Source: Capsaspora owczarzaki ATCC 30864
Taxonomy: Eukaryota; Opisthokonta; Filasterea
NCBI RefSeq assembly: GCF_000151315.2
Contig: NW_011887300.1
Span: forward strand, 74,614-138,613
DNA length: 64,000 nt
Reading direction: 5' to 3'
Every line of letters starts with the position of its first letter. The first letter of the stretch is position 1. Made by a program: the position numbers and the translations under genes. The notes below the pieces were generated by a model. That model was given only the letters and a program-made list of their open reading frames with translations, searched no databases and had not been told where the DNA came from. This document shows, piece by piece, positions 34,133 to 44,558 of the stretch.

Positions 34133-34170
<38 letters not shown>

Positions 34171-34835
34171 CTGTTCCTCTCTCACTCACTCATTCTGATC
34201 ACACTTTTGTTCTTGTCGCATCCGACGGGTTGAAGCTTCACTATTGATTCACCATTGATCTCGCTCTCGCTCTCTCTCTCTCTCGCTCTCTTCCACATCA
34301 CGCGTCGAGTCCACACTTCGTCACACTCAATCCCCACCATCTGTTCCTCTCGTGGATATAGTGCTGACTTCCAGGGGGGAAGAAACAGATGTGCTGCTGC
34401 ACACTTTCCCCATCATCATCCGTGATCGCATCATTGTTGATCGCCATCCAATTCGTCATCCACAGTTCGTCGCTTTCCCTCGCTTTACCTCACTTGACTC
34501 TGTCACACTCGCTTCACTCTTCTCAATCTTACTCTCAAACGGTTTCTCACTCTCTTTGACTCTTGACTCTTTGACTCTTTGACTTTGCTTTCCTTGACTT
34601 GACATTGCGTTTTCGTTTTGTTGAGTTTTTCCTTCGTTCTTGTTTTTTTTTTTTCAAATCACTCCACTTTTTCCAAAGTATCTCAAACAACAACCCGTTG
34701 CTGCGTTTTCTATCATTGGTCCGCTGCACTCATTCAAACTCAACGCTGCGACGTTCGATCTCACGTTGCTTTACTTTGCTTGACTTGTGTGCCACAGACG
34801 CAACAGCAGTAAACAGAACAGCAAACAAATCGCCA
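32746..34835. other. Long intergenic region, no gene supported
   Basis: About 2.1 kb between GSDH copy 2 and transketolase. The first part (to about 33480) is of mixed composition, with open frames up to about 100 codons that carry no motif I know. The second part is CT-rich, with a (CT)n run at about 34135-34168 and TTGACTC repeats near 34555-34585, and probably includes the transketolase promoter and 5' UTR. Confidence 0.5.
34135..34168. repeat. CT dinucleotide repeat
   Basis: About 17 CT units upstream of transketolase, followed by further CT-rich sequence at 34260-34290. Confidence 0.9.
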
Positions 34836-35375
34836 ATGTCGCACTCGATCGAGCACACTGATACGCACGTCGCCAAGCGCGCACGCACTCGCTCGTAGGG
34901 CAACTCTACTCGACGCATGCATCCATCTTGAGCGTTGTTGGTGGATTTGGAGGAGGCGATAGGAACCAAAACACTCACCGACACTCACTTTGCATCACAG
35001 TGGCAGCGACCTCGAGTGGCGCTGCATCAACACAATCCGCACCCTTGCCGCTGATACCGTGCAGCGTGCCAACTCGGGCCACCCTGGCGCCCCCATGGGT
35101 CTTGCCCCCACCGCTCACCTCCTCTGGGCCGAGTTTATGCGCTACAACCCCACCAACCCTGCCTGGATCAACCGCGATCGCTTTGTCCTCTCCAACGGCC
35201 ATGCATGCGCTCTCCAATACTCCATGCTCCACCTCGCCGGCTACCAGGTCACCCTCGAGGATCTCAAGCACTTCCGTCAGATCGGCTCAATGTGAGTGCT
35301 TTTTTCTGGCATTTTCAGCCGTTTTGTTTCAAAAAGTGTTGTGCTGCCATCTGACTCTTTTGCCTCCACCCGATC

Positions 35376-35406
<31 letters not shown>

Positions 35407-37144
35407 TCGCAGCACCCCCGGCCACCCCGAAAACACTCACACTCCTGGTGTCGAAGTCACCACTGGCCCCCTCGGCCAGGGCATTGCCAACGCTGTTGGC
35501 CTTGCCATCGCCCAGACCCACCTCGCTGCCGAGTTCAACCGCCCCGGCTTTGAGCTGATCAACAACCACACCTACGTCATCCTCGGCGACGGCTGCCACA
35601 TGGAGGGCATCTCGGGCGAGGCTGCCTCGCTCGCCGGCCACCTTGGCCTTGGCAACCTCATTGCCATCTACGACGACAACAAGATCTCGATCGACGGTGA
35701 GACCGAGCTCGCCTTCACCGAAGACGTTGCCAAGCGCTTTGAGGCATACGGCTGGCACACCATCCACGTCAGCGACGCCGATGACGACATTGTCGCCCTC
35801 CGTGCTGCCATCGAGTCGGCCAAGAAGGTCACCGACCGCCCCTCGCTCATCCTCGCCCGCACCACCATCGGCTACGGCAGTGAGAAGGAGGGCACTGAGA
35901 AGGTCCACGGCGCCCCTCTCGGCGACAAGGACCTCGCTGCCGCCAAGACCCGTCTCGGCTTTGACCCCGCCCAGTCCTTTGTCGTCCCCGCCGAGGTTGC
36001 CGCTCACTACGGCCAGATCGCTGCTCAGGGCCAGCAGCTCGAGGCTGACTGGCGCGCCCAGTTTGACGCCTACCGCGCCGCCCACCCCGCCCTCGCCGCC
36101 GAGTTTGAGCGCCGTGCCAACAACGAGCTCCCCGCCGACTGGAAGAAGGGTCTCCCCACCTTCACCCCCAAGGACAAGGCAGTCGCCACCCGCCAGCTGC
36201 ACAGCGACGTGCTCAACGTCCTCGCCAACAACCTCCCCGAGATTGTCGGTGGCTCGGCCGATCTTGCCCCTTCCAACCTCACCGAGCTCAAGTGCTCGCA
36301 CGACTTCCAAAAGGCCACCCCCGAAGGCCGCTACATTCGCTTTGGCGTTCGCGAGCATGCCATGGGCGCCATCGGCAACGGCATTGCTGCTTACGGCATG
36401 TACATTCCTTACGTGGCCACCTTCTTTAACTTTTTGAGCTACTGCTGGCCCGCGGCCCGCCTCTCGGCCCTCTCGCACTTCCGCGTGCTCTACGTCATGA
36501 CCCACGACTCGATCGGCCTCGGCGAGGATGGTCCCACTCACCAGCCCATCGAGATGCTGCCTCTGTCACGCGCCTGCCCCGACATGGTCACCCTCCGCCC
36601 CGCCGACGGTAACGAGACGGTCGGCTCTTACGTTGTTGCCATCGAGCGCAAGCACGGCCCGGCTGTTCTCTGCTTTACTCGCCACGCCGTGCCCCACCTC
36701 GAGGGCTCGAGCGCAGAGAAGGTTGCCCTTGGCGCCTACGTCCTCCAAGACCAGGCCAACCACGACGTGATTCTCATCGCCACCGGCTCTGAGGTCTCGA
36801 TCGCGGTTGAGGCTGCCCGTACTCTGGCCAACGAGGGCATCAAGGCCCGCATCGTCTCGGCGCCTTCCCTCGACCTGTTTGATCAACAGCCCGCTGCCTA
36901 CCGCTGCGAGGTTCTCACCCCCGGTGTCACCGTCGTGTCCGTCGAGGCCTCCGGCGTCACCGGCTGGACTCGCTACTCGCACTTCTCCATCGGCATGCGC
37001 TCGTTCGGCGCCAGCGGCCCCGTCAAGGACGTCTTTGCCAAGTTTGGCTTCACTGGCGACCAGGTTGCCGCTTCTGTTCGCACCTTCCTCGGTGCCCCCG
37101 CGGAGCGCCGACATGCCCACCTTGCCGTTCACTACGATTACTAA
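34836..37144 (+). CDS. TKT: Transketolase
   Basis: 693-residue thiamine-diphosphate enzyme of the non-oxidative pentose phosphate pathway; transfers two-carbon units between ketose and aldose phosphates in the cytosol. Exons 34836-34894, 35001-35291 and 35413-37144. Exon 1 encodes only [20 protein letters not shown] and joins [20 protein letters not shown]. Motifs: [25 protein letters not shown], the thiamine-binding GDGCHMEG..., [13 protein letters not shown], and in the pyrimidine domain [36 protein letters not shown] and HAVPHLEG. Length is normal for the bacterial/yeast-type enzyme. Codons are strikingly biased to third-position C, more than in neighbouring genes, as expected for high expression. 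Confidence 0.97.
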
Positions 37145-37409
37145 GCCTTTTCGTTTGGTTTGTTTCAATTTGTGGCTGCAGTTTGAAAAAAAAAAAAACC
37201 TTTTGTTTCGAGTGTTTTTGGTTTTTTTTTGTTAGAACGGATTCGAAACAATCAAAAAATAGTGTTGATTTCAAAAAAAGCAAAAAACAAAACACTCTGA
37301 ATTCTGACTGCGTTCAGGTCGTCAAATCTGCTTAAAATAACCTCGTTTCAGTTTTTTTTTTTTTTTTTTTTTGGATTTATTTGCGTTACTTTTGGGTTTT
37401 GTTGTTTTG
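37145..37409. other. Intergenic with long T tract
   Basis: About 265 A/T-rich bases. A T22 tract at 37351-37372 lies just upstream of the DCUN1D-like start codon, resembling tracts upstream of other genes in this window. Confidence 0.5.
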
Positions 37410-39176
37410 ATGCCGTCACTGCTAAAGCGGCTCAAGCAGACAACGGCCGGGTCGGACGCGCGGCCGCTGCCCGGGACTGGCGCAGGCACACCCCACGACC
37501 CGTGTGAGCTGCCCGGGAAGCCACTCGGCGGCGGCAGTGTCGAGCACGGCGCGATCGGAGTTTGCTCGGCGGTGACGTTCAGCACCACGACCACTCCTTC
37601 CGCGGCTGTAGCTTCGTCCTGCGCGTCGCTCGGCCACTGCCATTCGCATACACTGGTTGCCGTGTGCACCTCTCACCTGGCCATCCAAGATCCGGCGGGT
37701 TCCGTGGCGCATTGCGGGCAGGCCGTCCTTGCCAGCCACGAGTGCGGCGGCCAAGCTATTTTTGTCTTGCCGCAAGGTGCAGGTCATCATCTTCACCAGA
37801 TGCACCACCACCACCGACCTTCCGCTGCGGGAAACAGTGCGTTGGACACGAGTGTCGAACATGCGCGCTTCTGCGAGGGCTGCGCAGACCCAGCGCATGT
37901 AGAGTGGCATTCTCGCGGCGGCGCGGCTGAGGTTTTTGGCACTGCGCCAATCAAGACCGTCGCTGCTGCCGAGGCACCGGGGTCGTCGCCGTGCGAGGCT
38001 GCAGATGCACTGCCACACGGCTCACGTCCAAGCATCCTGAAGCGGACGCTCCGGCGAATGAGCAAGCACGCGCGCGGGAGTGTCAAGCAGCTTGCAACCG
38101 CCAAAACTGGTTCAAAACTGGACTTCTCAGACACGCTGCGGGAAGGCTCCGACGACGTTCCTGGAACAAGTAGATGCGCAAATCCGTCAGACCGCCAGTC
38201 GCAGACAGTTGCAAAGGTAGCCACACCATTTCCTCCAGCTCCGCTCGGGTTTTTCGCCCGACTCACTCGGCGCAAGGCAAGCATCACATCCTTGTCGAGC
38301 TTGTCGTCGAGTGGCTCGTCGCTGTCACTCGCCTCGCAGGCATCCTCAGTCTCCACATCGACACTGTCCGCATCCTCCAAGCTTGGCAAGCTGTTTGAGA
38401 GCTATTCCGATCCCGACAATCCGACTCTCATCACCGATGCAGGCGCAGAGCTGCTTTGCAGTGATTTGGGTCTATCCCCGACGGATTTTCGCGTGATTTG
38501 GCTCGCGTGGAAGCTCCGGGCCACCACCCTATCGCGCATCACCCGCTCGCAGTTTGTCGACGGTCTGTCTGCGCTTGGTGTTGAAACGATTGCGACTCTC
38601 CAAACCTTGCTCCCAACGCTCGTGGACGAGACGGCCGACGTTCACAGCTCTGCCTTCCGCAGCCTCTACATGTTTACGTTCAACTTTGGCGTGGACTCGG
38701 AGCGCGGGGCCCGCACACTTGATATCAACGTTGCCCTCGCGCTGTGGTGGCTCGTTTTCACGGGCAAGCGCGAGTCGATGGCCGTATTTCCGCGGTGGAT
38801 TGCATATCTGATGGGCTTTGACTTGCACAGCAGCTCCGATGCCATGGCCGCTCTGGAGCGCAGAGTCACTGGTTCCTCCGATGAGTCGTCGGATTCCAGT
38901 TCCATGCTGGCAGGAGACACTTCTGGCTGCGTTTCCGAGACCGACACTGTCACCGAGGACAATCCCGATGCAGCAGCGTCGTCCTTCAAGCATCCAGACC
39001 CTGCTCCGGTGCGCACACCACCCGTCCGAGGCATTTCGAAAGACTGCTGGGCCCAGTTTCTGGATTTTGCCCTCAGTACGACCGACTCGGACTGCACCGG
39101 GTTTGACGAGTCTGAGGCGTGGCCAACGCTGATCGACGCGTTTGTCGCTGCCATCCGAAGTTGTCGAGTCGAGTGA
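37410..39176 (+). CDS. DCUN1D (DCN1-like) cullin neddylation factor with long N-terminal extension
   Basis: Intronless 588-residue protein. The C-terminal 260 residues resemble the PONY/Cullin-binding domain of DCN1, a scaffold E3 that promotes NEDD8 transfer to cullins: an EF-hand-like start (LFESYSDPDNPTLITDAGAE), LGLSPTDFRVIWLAWKLRA, ALALWWLVFTG, then WAQFLDFALS and the closing DESEAWPTLIDAFV. A loop of about 75 residues rich in Ser, Asp and Pro is inserted between the two halves of the domain (after AYLMGFDLHSSS). The first 325 residues are Cys/His- and Ala-rich, with no family that I recognise. The start is the ATG at 37410; an upstream in-frame TTG at 37371 was not used. Confidence 0.8.
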   Translation: MPSLLKRLKQTTAGSDARPLPGTGAGTPHDPCELPGKPLGGGSVEHGAIGVCSAVTFSTTTTPSAAVASSCASLGHCHSHTLVAVCTSHLAIQDPAGSVAHCGQAVLASHECGGQAIFVLPQGAGHHLHQMHHHHRPSAAGNSALDTSVEHARFCEGCADPAHVEWHSRGGAAEVFGTAPIKTVAAAEAPGSSPCEAADALPHGSRPSILKRTLRRMSKHARGSVKQLATAKTGSKLDFSDTLREGSDDVPGTSRCANPSDRQSQTVAKVATPFPPAPLGFFARLTRRKASITSLSSLSSSGSSLSLASQASSVSTSTLSASSKLGKLFESYSDPDNPTLITDAGAELLCSDLGLSPTDFRVIWLAWKLRATTLSRITRSQFVDGLSALGVETIATLQTLLPTLVDETADVHSSAFRSLYMFTFNFGVDSERGARTLDINVALALWWLVFTGKRESMAVFPRWIAYLMGFDLHSSSDAMAALERRVTGSSDESSDSSSMLAGDTSGCVSETDTVTEDNPDAAASSFKHPDPAPVRTPPVRGISKDCWAQFLDFALSTTDSDCTGFDESEAWPTLIDAFVAAIRSCRVE

Positions 39177-39461
39177 AAAGGCACTTCCCTCCCATTGTGA
39201 AAAGTGAAATCGAACACACGTCGGCCATCTTCTGATTGTCTGACTTGTCTGTACATTGAGTTAGCGCTGTCAAATCTTTGTTCTCGTTTTTTTTTTTTTT
39301 GTTTTTTTGTACTTGCTTTTTGTAACAACAAATCTCTTCTCCACCCAGTGGTTTCGTAGTTCTTGTTCTTATGTGATTCTCACTGATATGATAGTCCAGT
39401 CTCATTCTCTCCTTCTCTGCCCCTTTCCGTTCGGACTTTGGCTGTGCGCCGCGTTGAACCA
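39177..39461. other. Intergenic
   Basis: About 285 T-rich bases between two plus-strand genes, with a T14 tract at about 39287-39300. Nothing else seen. Confidence 0.5.
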
Positions 39462-41903
39462 ATGAAGATTGCCGTTCGCAGTGCGTGCGTGGTGCTGGTC
39501 TTCTTTGTGCTGGGCAGCAGCCTGCCATCCTCTCCTCCACCAGCAGCCACACTCGAGCACTGCGACACATACACGGCGCGATCGCTGCGTCCATGCACTC
39601 CCACTGCTGCTGCAAGGTGCATTCGAGATTGGGTCGGAGGAGATTCATCGTCCATCAGCACCACGTCGATCCAGGACGCTGCTACTGCTGCTGCTACTGC
39701 GCTCATCCGACACACTGCCAGCACTGCAGCTCATCGACAATCTCGGTGGCGGACTGCCGGCGGGTGGATTGGCGTTGCCGACGCGGCCGAGCTCGTCCAA
39801 GTCCAGGTGCTCTCCCGCCACGGCAACCGGGCGCCGAACGTCTTTGTCAAGTACCTGTGCCCACCCGAGAAGATCAACATTAAGCAGTACGGCGTGCCCC
39901 CAGCAGCACTCACGCGGCGTGGGTTGCTTCAGCTCCAGCAGCTGGGCGCGCACATTCGCCAAGTCTACATGCTCGAATCCGGGTTTCTGTGCGACAAGTT
40001 TGCTGTTCCGGCGAATTCGACGTGCGTTCGAGCAGGCGATGCTGCAGCGACGACGACGACGACGACGACGATTGCAATGCCGGTGACTGGAGATGACATC
40101 CGTGAAGACGAATCGAGCGGTGCCTTGCACGATGGCGATGATCACCACGAGTACAACGGGATGGCGGAGGAGCCAAATCTACAAAGCATCCGCCAGCCGT
40201 TGGTCAAAAAGGTCAAGGCGATCGTGCCAATGCTCGAGAGCGACGATCTCCCGCCACTCATTCCAAAGTCGGGCAGAGTCAGTCCATCGCTCCCCTGCTC
40301 CAACTGCAGCGAGTCTGAATCGCCCGAAACCAAAGACACTGGGCTTGTTCTGGCAACCTGGCAGGCTCTGTCCGAGCGTACACGCGCGTCCAAGCTCCAG
40401 ATCACCCGAGACACGCACGACTTTTTGACAGACGTCCATGTACGAACGAGTGGCGGCTCGCGCTGCATGGAAAGTGCGCTTGCCACCGTGCTCGGCCTGT
40501 ACCCAGACGCGCTAGACTACGGCTCACCCGTTCCATTGCATGTCACTCCCGTCGAGGTATGTTGACTCTTTCGAGTTTTCAAGCTCATGCCACCGTTGCA
40601 GTTGCCTCTTTCCATTTTCCTGCTGGTCTCTAACTTGCTCATTTCCTTCAACATTAGCACGACCACTTTCTGGAAGTCAGGCACGCTGGCTGCAAACTGC
40701 AGTGGAAGAAGGACAACCGCGTGTTCAAGGACAATGGCAGCGTGGCGTTTGCTCAAGCCAATCCGAACGAAGTTGCCATCATGAGTCGAGTCTGCAAGCT
40801 GGATCTCATGCAAATTGAAAACCAAACCATGCATCGGATACACCTTGTCCGAGCCATCAAGGAAATCAGCGACGCCTTCATTTTTGACGATTTGGAAGGC
40901 ATGACCCTGACCGGCAACATGACCAAAGACGAGCTTTCCCTCATTCATGGTTTTGCGCATCGCATGCTTCGGATACGGTAAGCAAAAAAAAAGTCTGGAT
41001 GTCTTGCTTGTGACTCGCGCCATTCGTGTCCGTTCACTTTTCTGTTGGGCTTCTGCTCCTGCTTTTCTGCTCCTGCTTTCGCTGTTGTGTCGCAGCTACT
41101 TTAACGAGCTGCGCAAAATCACCTACTGGGCAGGCGAAATCCCAAACGTCCTGCTGGGCAACTTTAAAGCGGCCATGAAGCGCCGCTCGGGTACCAAGCG
41201 GCTGTATATTTATCACGGACACCGAGAAAACTTGTACGCCATCGCCGAGCTTTTGCACCTCGAGCTGTCCGATCTGGGTATTCCAAAAACGGCCATCTTG
41301 CCGGCTGCGACACTCTTCTTTGAGCTGTATCGTCGCGACGAAGACGAGCAGGCCGTCTGGGAGATTGAGATGCTCCAAGAGCAAGAGCGCCGCGCACAAG
41401 TGCTTGCCGCCCGTAAAATGTACCATGACGGCGCCGATGCGGCCGATACCACGCCACACAATGACGAAGCGGAGGATGATCCGGGCGTGACCCTCGACTT
41501 TGATCGCCTGACGTCCGCCGAGGAATCCAAGTTCGGGGCAGATGGAGCTGGCAAAGGGGTGGAGCGAGAGTTTTTTGTGCGCGCCTTCATGTGGCGGCCC
41601 TGCGATGCCAGTAACAAGCTTTGTCGACCCTATCGCAAACCCATCCGCATCCACGACTGCGCCATGGACTGCCCCTTGGCTCAAGTCCGCCTCCGCGCAT
41701 TCCGCCACATTGCGCGCACGGGTCCCTGGACGACGCTCTGCGACTATCCTGCCAACTCTGATATTTACAAGGATGCCATCATTGACAATCTGGGTCAAAG
41801 CGAGCACCTGACTGTGCCTTACTTTACACCAAAATGGTGGATGCTGCAAGAGCTGCGCGCCAATCCCTGGCCCGAGTCTGTAGAGTCTCAGTTCATGCCA
41901 TGA
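39462..41903 (+). CDS. Secreted or lumenal histidine phosphatase, branch 2 (acid phosphatase-like)
   Basis: 740 residues from exons 39462-40556, 40658-40977 and 41096-41903. The N-terminus (MKIAVRSACVVLVFFVLGSS) is a signal peptide or anchor. The phosphohistidine motif is VQVLSRHGNRAP, in which His is the nucleophile. The C-terminal proton-donor region reads YIYHGHRENLYAIAELL, where acid phosphatases have HD and MINPP has HAE; here HRE could provide a Glu. A downstream ATLFFELYRR matches the conserved late strand. Compared with typical members (about 400-450 residues), it carries long low-complexity inserts (a Thr/Asp/Glu-rich stretch near residues 190-250 and an acidic one near 630-650). The substrate is unknown. 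Confidence 0.83.
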
Positions 41904-42073
41904 GGCGATAGTTCCAAAAAAAGCATTCAAGTTATTGTCGGAAGCGAATGTATTTTTTTGTTATGTTTTTGTGTATTCGAGCGCAAGCCGATGACAAGTG
42001 CTGTTGTTGGATTTAATAAGGTTCACCGACAGTCTAACAAAGAAAAGCAATGCTCGCACTTCTATTGCTGGCT

Positions 42074-44070
42074 CTAGTTCAGAGATTGATAATGCGAGCG
42101 GCGACGGTTTGCGCGGATTCGCACAGCAACGAGGGCAACAACAACGCCCGCAAAGAACAAAAGTGTCACGATAACTGCACCGTAGGGTTGGTCGACGGCC
42201 CACTTGTTGGTCGAGCTCGAAGGGGAGGAGCCACCAATGCCGCAGGTGGAATCAAAAGAGACACTGAGCTGGTCGGCGTAGATGCGCTGAATCACGTCGA
42301 GCGGGCAGTAGAAGGTGTTGAGTGCATCCGCCTCGCAGCCGGGCCAAGCGACTTGCATTTCATTGTGGAAGAGGCCGACGACGTAGTTGCTGGTCGCGCG
42401 CTCGCCAGGAGTAAAGTACATGGCAAAGTGGAGGTTGGCGGCGAACGGAATGATGGAGCTACCACGCCACAGGCGGTTGGCAATTGCAGCAGGCGAAGCC
42501 GACGCACGAAGCGGCGTGCCGTCCTTGTACAGGCCCAAGAGCGCAATCAGCGGGGCCACCGTCTCAGCATGGGCAAAGCGAAGGGACGCGGCAAGGCCGG
42601 GGGAGCGGGAGGTGGACACCAGCGTCGAGATAATGTCTTGCAGCAACGGGGAGGCAATGTTGTAGTTGATTGTGTTGCCGTAGCCCTGATACAAAACAAC
42701 AGGGGGGGGGGAATAACAGGGCATCAGCACGACAGGAAGAAAAAAGGTATCTGCATCGTGCAAAGGAATTCACTTACAATTTGCCAGTAGGTGAGAAGAT
42801 CGTCGACATAGTTGAGTGTGTCAACGTCCGAAGGGTCGATCAGAGCGCAGAACTGGTTGGTAATGTTCAGAACAGCGACCTCGTACTGGCACATGCTGTA
42901 AATTTCCAGTGCCTGAAGCGGGATGGCAGATTTGGGGTTGGAAGGTCAGGCATCAACAATTTGTCAAAGTCGCGCGAGACTAACCCACAAAGCCCCGCAC
43001 ACAACCCATGCATACCTGGACTGGAGTAAGACTGAAGGAAGTAACGTTCAGTGTCGCGGAAATGCGTGCAGCAACCGCCTTCATGGCTGCCGAAGAAATG
43101 TACTTGTTGCTCTCGGCTGACGAAGCGTCGCTGTCGAGGTAGGTATTGTAGGCGGGGCAAGCGTCAAAGAAGCGCAGCGTAAAGTCGGCATTCATCGAGT
43201 TGGACCAGATCGCGACGGGAGAGTACTTTTGTTCCAGCTGGCCGTTTCCCTCAAACTGCATCATCATTGAGTGGTGAGTCACAAAGAAATCCTCCGTCAA
43301 GAGCTACTACTGCAGCGACGTTGCTTACCAAACCGTAGGTAAAGCTGGCAGCGCTTTGGGCGGCACGCGAAACCTGGGTGGCTTGGACCGTGTAGGTGAT
43401 TGGCGAGTAAGGAGCACGGAATGTGTCTCTGCAGTTTGATCAACACAAGCAAACATGCATTTTCACAGTGAGTTGTCATCATTTGAAGCGCGAGGGTTTT
43501 TTTTTGTTTTGTTTTGTTTTGCTTTTGGTGGAAGAGTCAAGTCTGAGCGGTTCGGACCGACATGTCAAACCGAAACCAATCTCCAAATCCACACGAATCG
43601 CAGCCCAAATCTCGTCATTGATAATGATGACCATGACCATAATGAGGCACATACGGGAATGCGAACGAGAGGCGCTGGGCGAGGTCATAGTGCTCCTGCA
43701 TGCCACGCTGGACGAGCAATCCCTCGTCGGTGAGCGTGAACGGCGGCTCCCAGGATTTGAGCCACTGGAGTGCGGGGTTGGTGATCTGGCCCTCGATCGG
43801 GTAGAGCACGTTGTCGAGGTCTGTAAAGTCAGCAATGTTGGTCGGGTAGCGGGATCCGTGGCGGGCGAGCAGCGCAGAGTGCACGAGGACGCTGCCCGCG
43901 GGCGGCAGAGTGTAGCTGCTCGAGTCCTGGAACGGGTGGTAGATGGACGTGGTGCCCAGGTTGTATGGGAATGGCAGCACATCGTCCGCTCGAGCCCCCG
44001 CGGTGGCCATCATCACCACCACGAGGAGGAGGAGGAGGGCGGAAACGGCAGTGGTCACAGACAGCGACAT
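42074..44070 (-). CDS. Multiple inositol polyphosphate phosphatase-like (MINPP) histidine phosphatase, membrane-anchored
   Basis: 500 residues from exons 44070-43655, 43428-43329, 43255-43016, 42912-42778 and 42685-42074. Signal peptide MSLSVTTAVSALLLLLVVVM, then LLARHGSRYPT, the MINPP form of the RHGxRxP motif. Later segments are typical: KYSPVAIWSNSMNADFTLRF, ALEIYSMCQYEVA, FCALIDPSD, YGNTINYNIASPLL and the proton-donor HAE in LRFAHAETV. MINPP enzymes remove phosphates from inositol polyphosphates (phytate, InsP6) in the secretory lumen or outside the cell. Unlike the KDEL-type animal enzyme, this one ends in a hydrophobic helix (GAVIVTLLFFAGVVVALVAV) and an Arg-rich tail, so it is probably a type I membrane protein. 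It converges on the preceding phosphatase gene with about 170 bases between stops. Confidence 0.88.
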
Positions 44071-44558
44071 CTACGTGAGGGATTGGGAGGAAATGAGTGA
44101 GCCCATTGGAAAAAGGTCAAGCCCACGAGATAGATATAAGAGACAGCGATCGAGAGATGGAAGAGACAGAGAGGACATGGAAGAGATGGAAGAGAGTGGA
44201 TGAAAAGTGTGTGTGGGGGGGGGATTGGGATTTCCAATGGGATTTCAATGAAAAGACCTCGACTTCGCTCGAAGAGTCTGAGCTTGTTACTTGCTTGCGT
44301 CATTGAGAGAGAGAGAGTGTGTGTGTATGTGTTTGAGAATGTGCATCGATTGATTTGACAGTCTCACAGCGATCGCTCGCTCGTATGGATGATCATTGAA
44401 AATCACCCCACTTTTGGCTGTTGCTTTTGCTTCACTCGACGCCCCAAACTTCCATTCAATACATCGTATCATAAAAAAGCAAAGTTCACTCATTCTTTGT
44501 ATTTGTATTTTCTAGTTGCATTTTTTTGCATTGACAACAACAGTCTGTCAAACACACA
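44071..44558. promoter_or_regulatory. Divergent intergenic region
   Basis: About 490 bases between the divergent starts of the MINPP-like and NT5DC-like genes, with GA-rich and GT-rich stretches (about 44145-44225 and 44305-44335). Probably holds both promoters; no specific motif is supported. Confidence 0.35.

Noticed and set aside
35315-36541. Long antisense open frame over transketolase
   Set aside because: By-product of strong third-position C bias in the sense gene.
37371-37409. Upstream in-frame start for the DCUN1D-like gene
   Set aside because: The codon at 37371 is TTG; the first ATG is at 37410.
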